Source: a bacterium
GTDB taxonomy: Bacteria; Patescibacteriota; Minisyncoccia; Phycocordibacterales; UBA6065
NCBI GenBank assembly: GCA_030648825.1
Contig: JAUSGU010000020.1
Span: forward strand, 1 to 8,763
Direction: 5' to 3'
Length of the DNA stretch: 8,763 nt
The notes below the pieces were generated by a model. The model did not search any database, was not told the origin of the DNA, and saw nothing but the letters and a program-made list of their open reading frames with translations. Positions 1 to 5,546 of the stretch are shown one piece after another. Both the position numbers and the translations under genes were made by a program. Each line of letters begins with the position of its first letter. The stretch's first letter is position 1.

Positions 1-41
1 AACAAAAAAGCGGAGTTACTCCTGGTTTAGGTTCGTCATTT

Positions 42-47
42 TATAAT
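42..47 (+). promoter_or_regulatory. Candidate -10 box for the 108-aa membrane protein
   Basis: TATAAT lies 21 nt before the ATG at 69, which would give a transcript start near 54 and a leader of about 15 nt. No convincing -35 is seen 17 bp upstream and there is no Shine-Dalgarno. The region is AT-rich, so a chance match is possible. Confidence 0.35.
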
Positions 48-68
48 CGTAAAATTAATTGATAAAAT

Positions 69-395
69 ATGAATAATAAGAAATTATCTAACGTTTTAAT
101 AGTGCTCTTTGTATTATCCTTAGTAACAGAATATCTAAGACTTGCTTCAGTTATGTTATTTGCTCTATGGGTGCTCGTGTTAGTGCTTCTATTGATAGTT
201 TCGATAATGACAATCATTAGATTGTTTAAGTCAAATTCAAAAGGATTAGCCATTTGGGGAATTATTTCATTGGCTCTAACTTATCTTCTTCCGAAATCTT
301 ATCCTTTGTATTACTTACCGCTTCTGCTAATGGCGATATTCGTAATACTTGCGGGAGTTAAGTTTTTGAAGAGGGGACCCGCAGTTTCTGTCTAA
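69..395 (+). CDS. Small integral membrane protein, unknown function
   Basis: The protein has 108 residues and is almost wholly hydrophobic. About four membrane segments can be seen, roughly at residues 8-24, 28-52, 60-76 and 79-98, with short basic stretches at the N-terminus (NNKK), near 53-58 (RLFKSNSK) and at the C-terminal end (KFLKR). There is no catalytic motif and I do not recognise a family. Small multi-helix proteins of this kind are frequent in Patescibacteria genomes. The ATG at 69 is the first in frame and gives a normal charged N-terminus; no Shine-Dalgarno precedes it. The gene ends just before the GAPDH remnant, so it may have replaced the body of that gene. It is probably a real gene, but small size and low complexity limit confidence. 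Confidence 0.6.
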   Translation: MNNKKLSNVLIVLFVLSLVTEYLRLASVMLFALWVLVLVLLLIVSIMTIIRLFKSNSKGLAIWGIISLALTYLLPKSYPLYYLPLLLMAIFVILAGVKFLKRGPAVSV

Positions 396-408
396 GAAAC
401 ACATCTGG

Positions 409-501
409 CCTATGCCCATGAAATTAACGTGGTATGATAATGAGGTGGGATATATCCATATTCTTGTGAATCATGTAGTTAAAGCCAGAAAACTAATCTA
501 A
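409..501 (+). pseudogene. gap: 3'-terminal remnant of a glyceraldehyde-3-phosphate dehydrogenase gene
   Basis: An open stretch ending in TAA at 499-501 encodes PMPMKLTWYDNEVGYIHILV followed by NHVVKARKLI. WYDNExGY is the nearly invariant motif close to the C-terminus of type I GAPDH (E. coli has WYDNETGYSN), and in intact GAPDH it also sits about 20-25 residues from the stop, as here. The segment carries no NAD-binding domain and no catalytic Cys, which lie far upstream in the protein; the bases upstream instead hold an unrelated membrane-protein gene in another frame. The start is arbitrary, since only the piece from about 409 reads as GAPDH-like. I infer a decayed or truncated gap gene whose 3' end stayed next to the pentose phosphate block. 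A chance match is unlikely given motif identity and its position relative to the stop. Confidence 0.7.
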
Positions 502-505
502 AATT

Positions 506-754
506 ATGAAAATAAAAAGATATTGGCTGAGAGGAGGACTGATTGGATTGATCTCCACGGTCATAATAACTTGGATTATTCCACAATTTGTTTGTTCAGA
601 TTTTTATCGAATTGGTCCGGCTTATCCAACAGACCAACCAATTTGCTATTCGTTAATTGTGAATGGCAGATGGATAGAAATAGCGATTGGGGCTATAGTC
701 CTTGGACTATTAATTGGATGGGTTTATGGTCGCTTGGATCATACCACCTCTTGA
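506..754 (+). CDS. Small two-helix membrane protein, unknown function
   Basis: The 82-residue protein has a basic start (MKIKRYWLRGG), a first membrane helix at about residues 10-29 (GGLIGLISTVIITWIIP), an outer or lumenal loop of about 30 residues with two Cys (C30, C47), and a second helix at about 57-75 (IEIAIGAIVLGLLIGWVYG) followed by a short charged tail. The layout KRYWLRGG-helix-loop-helix-GWVYG resembles small uncharacterised membrane proteins that I recall from Patescibacteria; this is memory and not a search. The two loop cysteines could form a disulfide if the loop is extracytoplasmic. No Shine-Dalgarno precedes the ATG. The gene lies 4 nt after the GAPDH remnant's stop and 47 nt before fic, but nothing in it suggests a role as the Fic antitoxin. 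Confidence 0.65.
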   Translation: MKIKRYWLRGGLIGLISTVIITWIIPQFVCSDFYRIGPAYPTDQPICYSLIVNGRWIEIAIGAIVLGLLIGWVYGRLDHTTS

Positions 755-786
755 GTGTGGGTACTGTAGAAAAATATCAATAAAAA

Positions 787-795
787 TGGTATAAT
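787..795 (+). promoter_or_regulatory. Extended -10 promoter of fic (leaderless)
   Basis: TGGTATAAT is an extended -10 (TGn plus TATAAT at 790-795). It leaves a 6-nt gap to the ATG at 802, so the expected transcript start (7 nt past the hexamer) falls on the A of the ATG. There is no clear -35 at 17 bp and no Shine-Dalgarno, which suits a leaderless mRNA. Confidence 0.7.
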
Positions 796-801
796 GCTGT
801 C

Positions 802-1353
802 ATGATCAATGTTGACCAAACCAGTAAAGAACGAGCCGAGAGACTTTTTGGTAGTCGAGAAATTGAAGCTTTTGAGGTTGGCACTACCAGGGGTTTACAA
901 AAAATCCACGAATATTTATTTGGAGAGCTTTACGATTTTGCCGGTCAAATTCGCAAAAAAGATATAAGCAAAGGCGGCTTTAGATTCGCTTCTTGTTTAT
1001 ACCTAAAAGAAAGCTTGCAAAAAATCGACAAAATGCCCGAAAGCACTTTTGAACAAATTGTCGCTAAATATGTAGAAATGAATATTGCCCACCCATTTAT
1101 GGAAGGCAATGGAAGGAGTATGAGGATTTGGCTTGATTTGATATTAAAAAAGAATCTCATGCAGTGTGTTGATTGGATCAAGATAGACAAAGCCGATTAT
1201 CTGAATGCAATGCAGAGGAGTCCGGTGAATGACTTGGAAATTCGCGAACTTTTGCGTGCCGCTTTGACAAACAAAATCGATGATCGTGAGGTCTTTATGA
1301 AAGGTGTGGAACAATCATATTATTACGAAGAAGTAGATTTTTATAAACAGTGA
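802..1353 (+). CDS. fic: Fic family protein AMP-transferase, class III type
   Basis: The 183-residue protein carries the Fic active-site motif [12 protein letters not shown] at residues 97-108: H97 is the catalytic base, E101 the Mg ligand, and the G102-R105 loop binds the ATP phosphates. A flap that docks the target is visible at about 47-63 ([17 protein letters not shown]). Near the C-terminus SYYYE (S172, E176) matches the S/T-x-x-x-E inhibitory helix of class III Fic proteins such as Neisseria NmFic, whose glutamate pairs with the motif arginine and blocks productive ATP binding. The size is close to NmFic (191 aa). By family knowledge it should transfer AMP from ATP to a Ser, Thr or Tyr hydroxyl of a protein and be restrained by its own C-terminal helix; the target is unknown (GyrB/ParE for some relatives). 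No antitoxin gene is adjacent. It sits between the GAPDH remnant and rpiB, in AT-rich sequence, which suggests an acquired gene. Confidence 0.93.
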   Translation: MINVDQTSKERAERLFGSREIEAFEVGTTRGLQKIHEYLFGELYDFAGQIRKKDISKGGFRFASCLYLKESLQKIDKMPESTFEQIVAKYVEMNIAHPFMEGNGRSMRIWLDLILKKNLMQCVDWIKIDKADYLNAMQRSPVNDLEIRELLRAALTNKIDDREVFMKGVEQSYYYEEVDFYKQ

Positions 1354-1354
1354 A

Positions 1355-1374
1355 ATATGATAAATAAATCATAT
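1355..1374. repeat. AT-rich inverted repeat between fic and rpiB
   Basis: ATATGAT (1355-1361) and ATCATAT (1368-1374) form a perfect 7-bp inverted repeat with a 6-nt centre. It starts 2 nt after the fic stop and its last base is the first base of the rpiB -10 hexamer, so it fills the -35/spacer region. It could be an operator or a weak stem; AT-rich sequence makes chance possible. Confidence 0.35.
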
Positions 1375-1379
1375 ATAAT
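1374..1379 (+). promoter_or_regulatory. -10 box of rpiB (leaderless)
   Basis: TATAAT ends 7 nt before the ATG at 1387, placing the expected start of transcription at about 1386, one base upstream of the start codon. There is no -35-like hexamer (1351-1356 is TGAAAT) and no Shine-Dalgarno. Confidence 0.65.
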
Positions 1380-1386
1380 ATAGACA

Positions 1387-1842
1387 ATGAAAATCTTTAT
1401 TTCATCCGATCACGCCGGATTTGAACTAAAAAAAATTCTTGTAGAGAGGCTTTTATTGGCTGGACATGATGTGAGAGACTTGGGACCGAAACAATTTAAT
1501 CCCGAGGACGACTATCCTGACTATGTTTCTCTGGTAGCCAGAGAAATTTCGCGAGAGCCAAGTGGAACAAAAGGCATAGTTATAGGCGCTTCTGGTGAGG
1601 GTGAAGCTATGTGCGCCAACAAATTCTACGGCGTTCGCGCGGTGGTTTATTACGGGGGCAATCAGGATATTATAAAACTGTCGCGAGAACATAATGACGC
1701 CAATATTCTGTCCCTCGGCGCGCGATTCATATCTCCCACGGACGCCATGAGCGCTGTGATTCTGTGGCTCGCCACCCCTTTTTCCGGAGACGAGAGACAC
1801 AAGCGCCGACTTCAAAAACTTTTCAACATCATACACAAATAA
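1387..1842 (+). CDS. rpiB: Ribose-5-phosphate isomerase B (RpiB/LacA/LacB family)
   Basis: The 151-residue protein is full length for RpiB, a cytoplasmic enzyme that interconverts ribose-5-phosphate and ribulose-5-phosphate. Family signatures appear in order: SDHAG at 7-11 (substrate-binding D8, H9), DLG and YPDY at 31-46, GIVIGASGEGEAMCANK at 63-79 (anion hole and base region), the HNDAN segment at 102-106 with LGAR at 110-113, and the RHKRR phosphate-binding tail at 137-141. The catalytic Cys of the E. coli enzyme is G67 here; instead E73 aligns with the Glu75 base of Mycobacterium tuberculosis RpiB (GSGNGE versus ASGEGE), so this is a Glu-type isomerase. It is the first gene of the pentose phosphate block, with its own leaderless promoter 33 nt after fic. 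The start is fixed by the conserved MKIFISSDHAG N-terminus. Confidence 0.93.
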   Translation: MKIFISSDHAGFELKKILVERLLLAGHDVRDLGPKQFNPEDDYPDYVSLVAREISREPSGTKGIVIGASGEGEAMCANKFYGVRAVVYYGGNQDIIKLSREHNDANILSLGARFISPTDAMSAVILWLATPFSGDERHKRRLQKLFNIIHK

Positions 1843-1886
1843 CAGTCCGTATTTTTCACTATTTTTTCTGTCATATATTTGTACTG

Positions 1887-1892
1887 TATAAT
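1887..1892 (+). promoter_or_regulatory. -10 box of rpe (leaderless), head of rpe-tktN-tktC
   Basis: TATAAT leaves exactly 6 nt to the ATG at 1899, so the expected +1 coincides with the A of the start codon. No consensus -35 is present (1864-1869 is TTTTCT) and no Shine-Dalgarno. The T-rich 50-nt rpiB-rpe gap holds no clear terminator, so some readthrough from rpiB is likely. Confidence 0.68.
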
Positions 1893-1898
1893 TGATAT

Positions 1899-2612
1899 AT
1901 GGCAGAAATCATTCCAGCGATACTCCCAAAATCATACGAAGAATTAGAGACAAAACTTGACATAGTGAGAGGACACGCAAACGTCGTGCAGATAGACATA
2001 TGTGATGGAGTTTATGTACCGAACCGCACCTGGCCATATCTCAAAAACACAAGTGATAAAATGAGCGATCAGATTTTTGAGAGCATTGTTAATCAAGAAA
2101 AAGCTTTGCCACATTGGGAAAAAATTGATTTTGAGTTTGATTTGATGGTCAAAAATCCGTATGAAAAAATCCCCGATTTCATATCCGCCGGCGCCGAAAA
2201 AATTATCGTTCACAAGAGAAGCGTGGATAAAATGGAACTGACAAACATCATCCGTGATTATGGAAAACATTCCTCGGAACTCGGACCTTTTGATGTTGAG
2301 CTCGGCATAGCTCTACGGCCTGACGATTCTGCCGATTCTATAGCGGAAATTGCCGATCAAATTCATTTTGTTCAAGTCATGGGTATTTCCAAAATCGGTT
2401 TTCAAGAACAAAATTTTGATCCGCGTTCTATAGATCTAGTCCGAGCTCTGACAAAATCCTACCCTCTTTTACCCATCAGTGTGGATGGGGGAGTGAATCT
2501 CGATACGGCAAAACTTCTCATCTCTGCCGGCGCAAAGAGATTGGTCGTAGGCTCATATCTATTCAATGCGATTGATTTTTCTGGTACACTAGAGGAGCTC
2601 AAAGCTCTCTAA
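1899..2612 (+). CDS. rpe: Ribulose-phosphate 3-epimerase family protein, altered metal site
   Basis: The 237-residue TIM-barrel protein should interconvert ribulose-5-P and xylulose-5-P. Visible family marks are PAIL at 6-9, VVQIDICDGVYVPNRTWP at 29-46, DLMVKNP at 81-87, AGAEKIIVH at 97-105, LGIALRP at 135-141, the mobile loop MGISKIGFQEQNF at 161-173 (in place of M-x-V-x-P-G-F-G-G-Q), VDGGVN at 195-200 and GAKRLVVGSYLF at 211-222. The acid/base aspartates are kept as D33 and D196. However, both metal-binding histidines of characterised Rpe are replaced: the H of HxD is Q31 and the H of HLMV is D81; the N-terminal active-site Ser is A7. It may bind its metal differently, be a divergent Patescibacteria form, or act on a related sugar phosphate. 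Location beside rpiB and transketolase supports the pathway. Its TAA shares its last A with the ATG of the next gene. Confidence 0.85.
   Translation: MAEIIPAILPKSYEELETKLDIVRGHANVVQIDICDGVYVPNRTWPYLKNTSDKMSDQIFESIVNQEKALPHWEKIDFEFDLMVKNPYEKIPDFISAGAEKIIVHKRSVDKMELTNIIRDYGKHSSELGPFDVELGIALRPDDSADSIAEIADQIHFVQVMGISKIGFQEQNFDPRSIDLVRALTKSYPLLPISVDGGVNLDTAKLLISAGAKRLVVGSYLFNAIDFSGTLEELKAL
2591..2610 (+). promoter_or_regulatory. SD-containing hairpin at the rpe/tktN junction
   Basis: AGAGGAGCT (2591-2599), a CAA loop and AGCTCTCT (2603-2610) fold into an 8-bp stem with one bulged G. It holds the only purine-rich ribosome-binding sequence (GAGGAG, 2592-2597, 14 nt before the tktN ATG) and ends at the first base of the rpe TAA stop. 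Ribosomes finishing rpe would melt it, which suggests translational coupling. The spacing is long for a Shine-Dalgarno, so this is tentative. Confidence 0.4.
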
Positions 2613-3478
2613 TGATACTCACGGAATCAAAAATAAGGGAATTGGAACTAAAAGCGAATCAAATTCGCCAATCAATTATAGAAATGCTCCTGTCAGCCGG
2701 TTCGGGTCATACAGCTGGACCTCTGGGTATGGCTGATGTTTTTACAACACTTTATTTCCACACCTTAAAACACAATCCAAAACAACCGAATTGGCCGGAG
2801 CGTGACCGACTGGTGCTTTCAAACGGTCACATAGCTCCCGTGCTCTATGCCACTATGGCCCATGCCGGATATTTTCCAGTGAGTGAATTGAAAACTCTGC
2901 GCAAATTTGGCACACGACTACAAGGACATCCTCATCGCGAATATTTGCCTATGCTCGAAACTTCATCAGGGCCTCTGGGTGCGGGGCTCTCACAGGCTGT
3001 AGGTATGGCTCTGGCCGATAGAATGGATAACGGTAAAGATACCCAAAAGAGGATTTATTGTCTCACTTCCGATGGCGAACATGATGAAGGCAACACATGG
3101 GAAGCCATAATGTTGGCCGGCAAAGAAAAATTAAACAATCTGGTCTCGGTGGTTGATAGAAACAATATACAAATAGACGGTTATACCGAAGACATTATGC
3201 CTCTGGAACCTCTAGCCAACAAATATATAACTTTCAACTGGCACGTTATAGAAATAGATGGCAACAATATAGCCGAAATCGCTCTGGCATTTGACGAAGC
3301 CAAAACTATTTTTGAAAAGCCGACAGTCATAATCGCTCATACTATTCCCGGCCGTGGCGTAGCTGAATTTGAGCGCAAATACGAATGGCACGGCAAAGCG
3401 CCGAACAGAGAAGAGGCAGAGATGGCTTTGAAAGAACTCCGCACTCTGGGTGGCAAAATAAAAAGCGAGCATGAGTAA
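2612..3478 (+). CDS. tktN: Transketolase, N-terminal (TPP-binding) subunit
   Basis: The 288-residue protein covers only the PP/thiamine diphosphate half of transketolase, about half the length of the one-chain enzyme. Seen in order: SGHTAGPLGMADV at 31-43, NGHIAPVLYA at 71-80, the GHPH segment at 105-108, SSGPLGAGLSQAVGMAL at 118-134, the TPP-Mg motif SDGEHDEGNTWEA at 153-165 with D154, DRNNIQIDG at 182-190 with N184 as second metal ligand, and PGRGVAEFE near 246-254. The classical GDG opens with Ser here. With the C-terminal subunit it transfers two-carbon ketol units between pentose and glycolytic sugars. Split transketolases occur in archaea and widely in Patescibacteria. The start overlaps the rpe stop by one base (TAATG), which indicates coupled translation; the partner gene follows 21 nt downstream. 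Confidence 0.94.
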   Translation: MILTESKIRELELKANQIRQSIIEMLLSAGSGHTAGPLGMADVFTTLYFHTLKHNPKQPNWPERDRLVLSNGHIAPVLYATMAHAGYFPVSELKTLRKFGTRLQGHPHREYLPMLETSSGPLGAGLSQAVGMALADRMDNGKDTQKRIYCLTSDGEHDEGNTWEAIMLAGKEKLNNLVSVVDRNNIQIDGYTEDIMPLEPLANKYITFNWHVIEIDGNNIAEIALAFDEAKTIFEKPTVIIAHTIPGRGVAEFERKYEWHGKAPNREEAEMALKELRTLGGKIKSEHE

Positions 3479-3499
3479 GGCTTTAAATAAAAAATTTCA

Positions 3500-4498
3500 A
3501 TGATTTCTTCTTCCCAAAAACTAAATCCGAAAATATTTGACAAAGATGTTGCGCAGGTACCTGTACGTCGTGGTTTCGGCGAGGGACTTTTGGTTGCTGG
3601 AGAAGCCGATGATAGGGTAGTGGGACTCTGCGCGGATCTGACAGAATCTACCCAAATGCATCTCTTCAAAGAAAAATTTCCCAATAGATTCATTGAAATG
3701 GGAGTAGCTGAACAAAATCTCGTCACCACTGCTTCAGGCATGGCTTCTATGGGCAAAATTCCCTTTGTGTCTTCTTATGCCATGTTTTCTCCCGGCAGAA
3801 ATTGGGAACAGATCCGCACGACAATCGCCTACAATGACGTGCCTGTGAAAATTATAGGCTCTCACGCAGGAGTATCTGTGGGACCCGATGGTGGCACGCA
3901 TCAAGCCATAGAAGATATCGCTTTGATGCGTGTCCTTCCAAACATGATTGTAATTTCTCCATGCGATTCCATAGAAGCGAAAAAAGCGACTATGGCCGTC
4001 GCGCAGACAAAAAAACCTACATACATACGTCTCATACGCGACAAAACTCCTGTTATAACAACCGAAAACACACCTTTTGAAATAGGCAAGGCTCAAATTT
4101 ATTTTGAACCGATCACAGGCAAACCAGATGTTGCCATCATAGCCACAGGCGCTCTGGTTCATCGAGCTCTAATGGTGGCGAGAGAATTGGAAAAAGAAAA
4201 AATTGGTGTGACTGTCGTCAATTTGTCTACCATAAAACCTCTGGATGAAAAAATGATTCTGGAAGTGGCAAAATCCGCCAGCGCAATTGTCACGGTAGAA
4301 GAGCACCAGATCGCCGGCGGTATGGGTAGTGCTGTTGCTGAATTTTTGGCTTCAAATTTTCCTGTACCCATAGAATTCATAGGTGTAGACGACAAATTCG
4401 GCCAATCGGGCACACCGGACGAACTCTTGGAACATTACGGTATGGGAGTTTCTCATATAAAAACCGCCGTATTGAAAGTTTTGAAGAGAAAGAAATAA
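3500..4498 (+). CDS. tktC: Transketolase, C-terminal (Pyr and C-domain) subunit
   Basis: The 332-residue protein supplies the pyrimidine-binding and C-terminal domains of transketolase. Markers are RRGFGEGL at 23-30, LCADLTEST at 43-51, FIEMGVAEQNLVTTASGMA at 64-82 with E71 as the glutamate that activates the TPP aminopyrimidine, PFVSSYAMF at 88-96, the GSHAGVSVGPDGGTHQAIEDIALMR segment at 120-144 with H122 and H134, and SPCDSIEA at 153-160. The C-domain begins near residue 190 and includes VVNLSTIKPLDE and VEEHQIAGGMGSAVAEF. It must pair with the N-terminal subunit, since each TPP sits between a PP and a Pyr domain. It is the last gene of the rpe-tktN-tktC unit. No Shine-Dalgarno precedes the ATG; the 21-nt gap is AT-rich. 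A strong terminator follows the stop. Confidence 0.94.
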   Translation: MISSSQKLNPKIFDKDVAQVPVRRGFGEGLLVAGEADDRVVGLCADLTESTQMHLFKEKFPNRFIEMGVAEQNLVTTASGMASMGKIPFVSSYAMFSPGRNWEQIRTTIAYNDVPVKIIGSHAGVSVGPDGGTHQAIEDIALMRVLPNMIVISPCDSIEAKKATMAVAQTKKPTYIRLIRDKTPVITTENTPFEIGKAQIYFEPITGKPDVAIIATGALVHRALMVARELEKEKIGVTVVNLSTIKPLDEKMILEVAKSASAIVTVEEHQIAGGMGSAVAEFLASNFPVPIEFIGVDDKFGQSGTPDELLEHYGMGVSHIKTAVLKVLKRKK

Positions 4499-4500
4499 AA

Positions 4501-4530
4501 AAAACTACCCGATATTTCACGAGTAGTTTT
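4501..4530. terminator. Bidirectional intrinsic terminator
   Basis: AAAACTAC (4501-4508) and GTAGTTTT (4523-4530) form a perfect 8-bp stem, extended inward by a C·A mismatch and a CG/CG pair. On the plus strand it ends in TTTT followed by GAATTTTT; on the minus strand it is followed by an even better T tract from the A run at 4497-4504. It lies 2 nt after the tktC stop and 59 nt past the stop of the convergent 301-aa gene, so it can serve both. Confidence 0.85.
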
Positions 4531-4542
4531 GAATTTTTGCCG

Positions 4543-4577
4543 CGAACTCAAGAATCAAAAAAAGATTCAAGAGTTCG
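4543..4577. repeat. Second hairpin in the convergent intergenic gap
   Basis: CGAACTC (4543-4549) pairs with GAGTTCG (4571-4577), followed inward by two A·A mismatches and GAATC/GATTC around a seven-A loop. It has no U tract on either side, so it is not itself a terminator; as the first structure past the stop of the minus-strand 301-aa gene it may protect that mRNA's 3' end. Confidence 0.55.
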
Positions 4578-4588
4578 AGCATCAAGGA

Positions 4589-5494
4589 TCAGTTCTGCGG
4601 AACGAAGGCCGACGCTGAACCGCAGCTCTCGTAGGCATAGCTGAACCCATCCGCGTTAAACATGGCCGCGCCGCCGTGCCAGCCGAAGTACGGCGCTTGA
4701 GCGAAGCGAACGCCGGCATACGGATCGTCAAACTCGTCACCAGCACAGTCGATCCAGAGATCGTCGTAGTGTTGGAAGCGTTTCGCGTGAGTCAGGATCA
4801 TGATCCCAACCGCGAAAGCACCCAGGCCGAACTCGTTTTGCGAGAAGACCTCACGAGCACGACGGACAGAACGCCCACGATGACGGATGCCGAACTGGGC
4901 ACTCACCACGAGGATGTCGTGGTCCTTCTGCTCGTCGCCGAGCATATCGAACGCTGTTTTTGTCTTGGCTGTCTGACGCAGACGCTGTTCGTTGATCTGG
5001 CCGTCACGGTAGTTCACGAACTTGCCATAGCGAACCTTCTTGATCGCGTCGAGCACCTTCTGTATGGCTTCGCTGTAGGTCGGCGCGATCGTCTGCCACT
5101 TCGGGATGGCGAACAGACCCTCTGCACCGCTTGGTACGGCAACCGTTCTCTCGTCTGGGCGAAAATAACCCCACGAGACGTTCCTGAACAAACCCCACGA
5201 GACGTTCCTGAACAGTTGATGAATGATCTTCACCTGTTCATGAATTGGTTTCGGGGCCTTGTAGTCGGAGAGGTAGCCGTAATTCGAAGCCACTTCCTCG
5301 TTCTTGAACTTGTTCGAGGCACGGTTGTCGGCGATGAAACCGGTGACACGTTCGGATAGTCCCGGAGTGTCGTTGACGCACTGTGCTTCCTCTTCGGAAA
5401 GACCAGCTTTGTTGTATGCCGCCTCGATGATCGAGACGAACTTGAGACCTTTGGGGTCCCGGGTAGTAACGGTAGACGGAGCCAATGTTTTCAT
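4589..5494 (-). CDS. Uncharacterised 301-aa protein with structured leader and strong promoter
   Basis: I do not recognise a characterised family, although the C-terminal pattern (LWIDCAGDEF ... GSASAFVPQ) recalls a hypothetical protein that recurs in Patescibacteria genomes; that is memory. The chain is soluble with no signal peptide or membrane segment. It has an acidic helical N-terminal part, PSGAEGLFAIPKW at 121-133, a basic strip GIRHRGRSVRRARE at 202-215 within its most family-like part (LVVSAQFG to LWIDCAGDEFDD, 195-257) and an aromatic/Gly C-terminus. Residues 94-101 and 102-109 repeat LFRNVSWG exactly. Codons are mostly C-ending for Phe, Ile, Asn, Tyr and Asp, and Arg is often CGT, unlike its neighbours; together with the promoter this suggests high expression, though transfer is an alternative. 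The start at 5494 is chosen because AAGGA lies 9 nt upstream; the in-frame ATG at 5503 directly abuts that Shine-Dalgarno. Confidence 0.82.
   Translation of the reverse strand: MKTLAPSTVTTRDPKGLKFVSIIEAAYNKAGLSEEEAQCVNDTPGLSERVTGFIADNRASNKFKNEEVASNYGYLSDYKAPKPIHEQVKIIHQLFRNVSWGLFRNVSWGYFRPDERTVAVPSGAEGLFAIPKWQTIAPTYSEAIQKVLDAIKKVRYGKFVNYRDGQINEQRLRQTAKTKTAFDMLGDEQKDHDILVVSAQFGIRHRGRSVRRAREVFSQNEFGLGAFAVGIMILTHAKRFQHYDDLWIDCAGDEFDDPYAGVRFAQAPYFGWHGGAAMFNADGFSYAYESCGSASAFVPQN
5167..5214 (-). repeat. Exact 24-bp tandem duplication inside the 301-aa gene
   Basis: Positions 5167-5190 and 5191-5214 are identical and adjacent. The unit is a multiple of three, so the protein gains LFRNVSWG once more without a frameshift. 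Perfect identity suggests a very recent slip or replication event, or an assembly artefact. Confidence 0.95.
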
Positions 5495-5503
5495 CGGAGC
5501 CAT

Positions 5504-5508
5504 TCCTT
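5504..5508 (-). promoter_or_regulatory. Shine-Dalgarno of the 301-aa gene
   Basis: AAGGA on the minus strand, preceded by an A run, lies 9 nt before the ATG at 5494-5492 and 0 nt before the ATG at 5503-5501. The spacing decides for the inner ATG (MKTLAPS). Confidence 0.7.
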
Positions 5509-5546
5509 TTTTTCTGCAAGACTTCGCGTCTGGCGATTGCGACTGG

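Noticed and set aside
433..441. TATGAT/GATAAT as a promoter for the 82-aa gene
   Set aside because: These bases encode the YDN of the GAPDH remnant motif, so the likeness is explained by coding ancestry; the spacing to 506 is not informative.
506..754. 82-aa gene as the antitoxin of Fic
   Set aside because: It is a two-helix membrane protein without an inhibitory S/TxxxE-G/N helix, and Fic carries its own inhibitory motif.
523..783. Alternative frame over the 82-aa membrane gene
   Set aside because: The product is Trp/Asn-rich without helices, while frame 506-754 gives two clean membrane segments.
5167..5214. The 24-bp repeat as a CRISPR or phage attachment element
   Set aside because: The copies are directly adjacent with no spacer, lie in frame within a gene, and there are no cas genes.
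4676..5359. A 227-codon open frame on the plus strand opposite the 301-aa gene
   Set aside because: It is a mirror of the GC-richer minus-strand gene; the translation has no protein-like motif, and the minus strand has the promoter, SD and codon bias.
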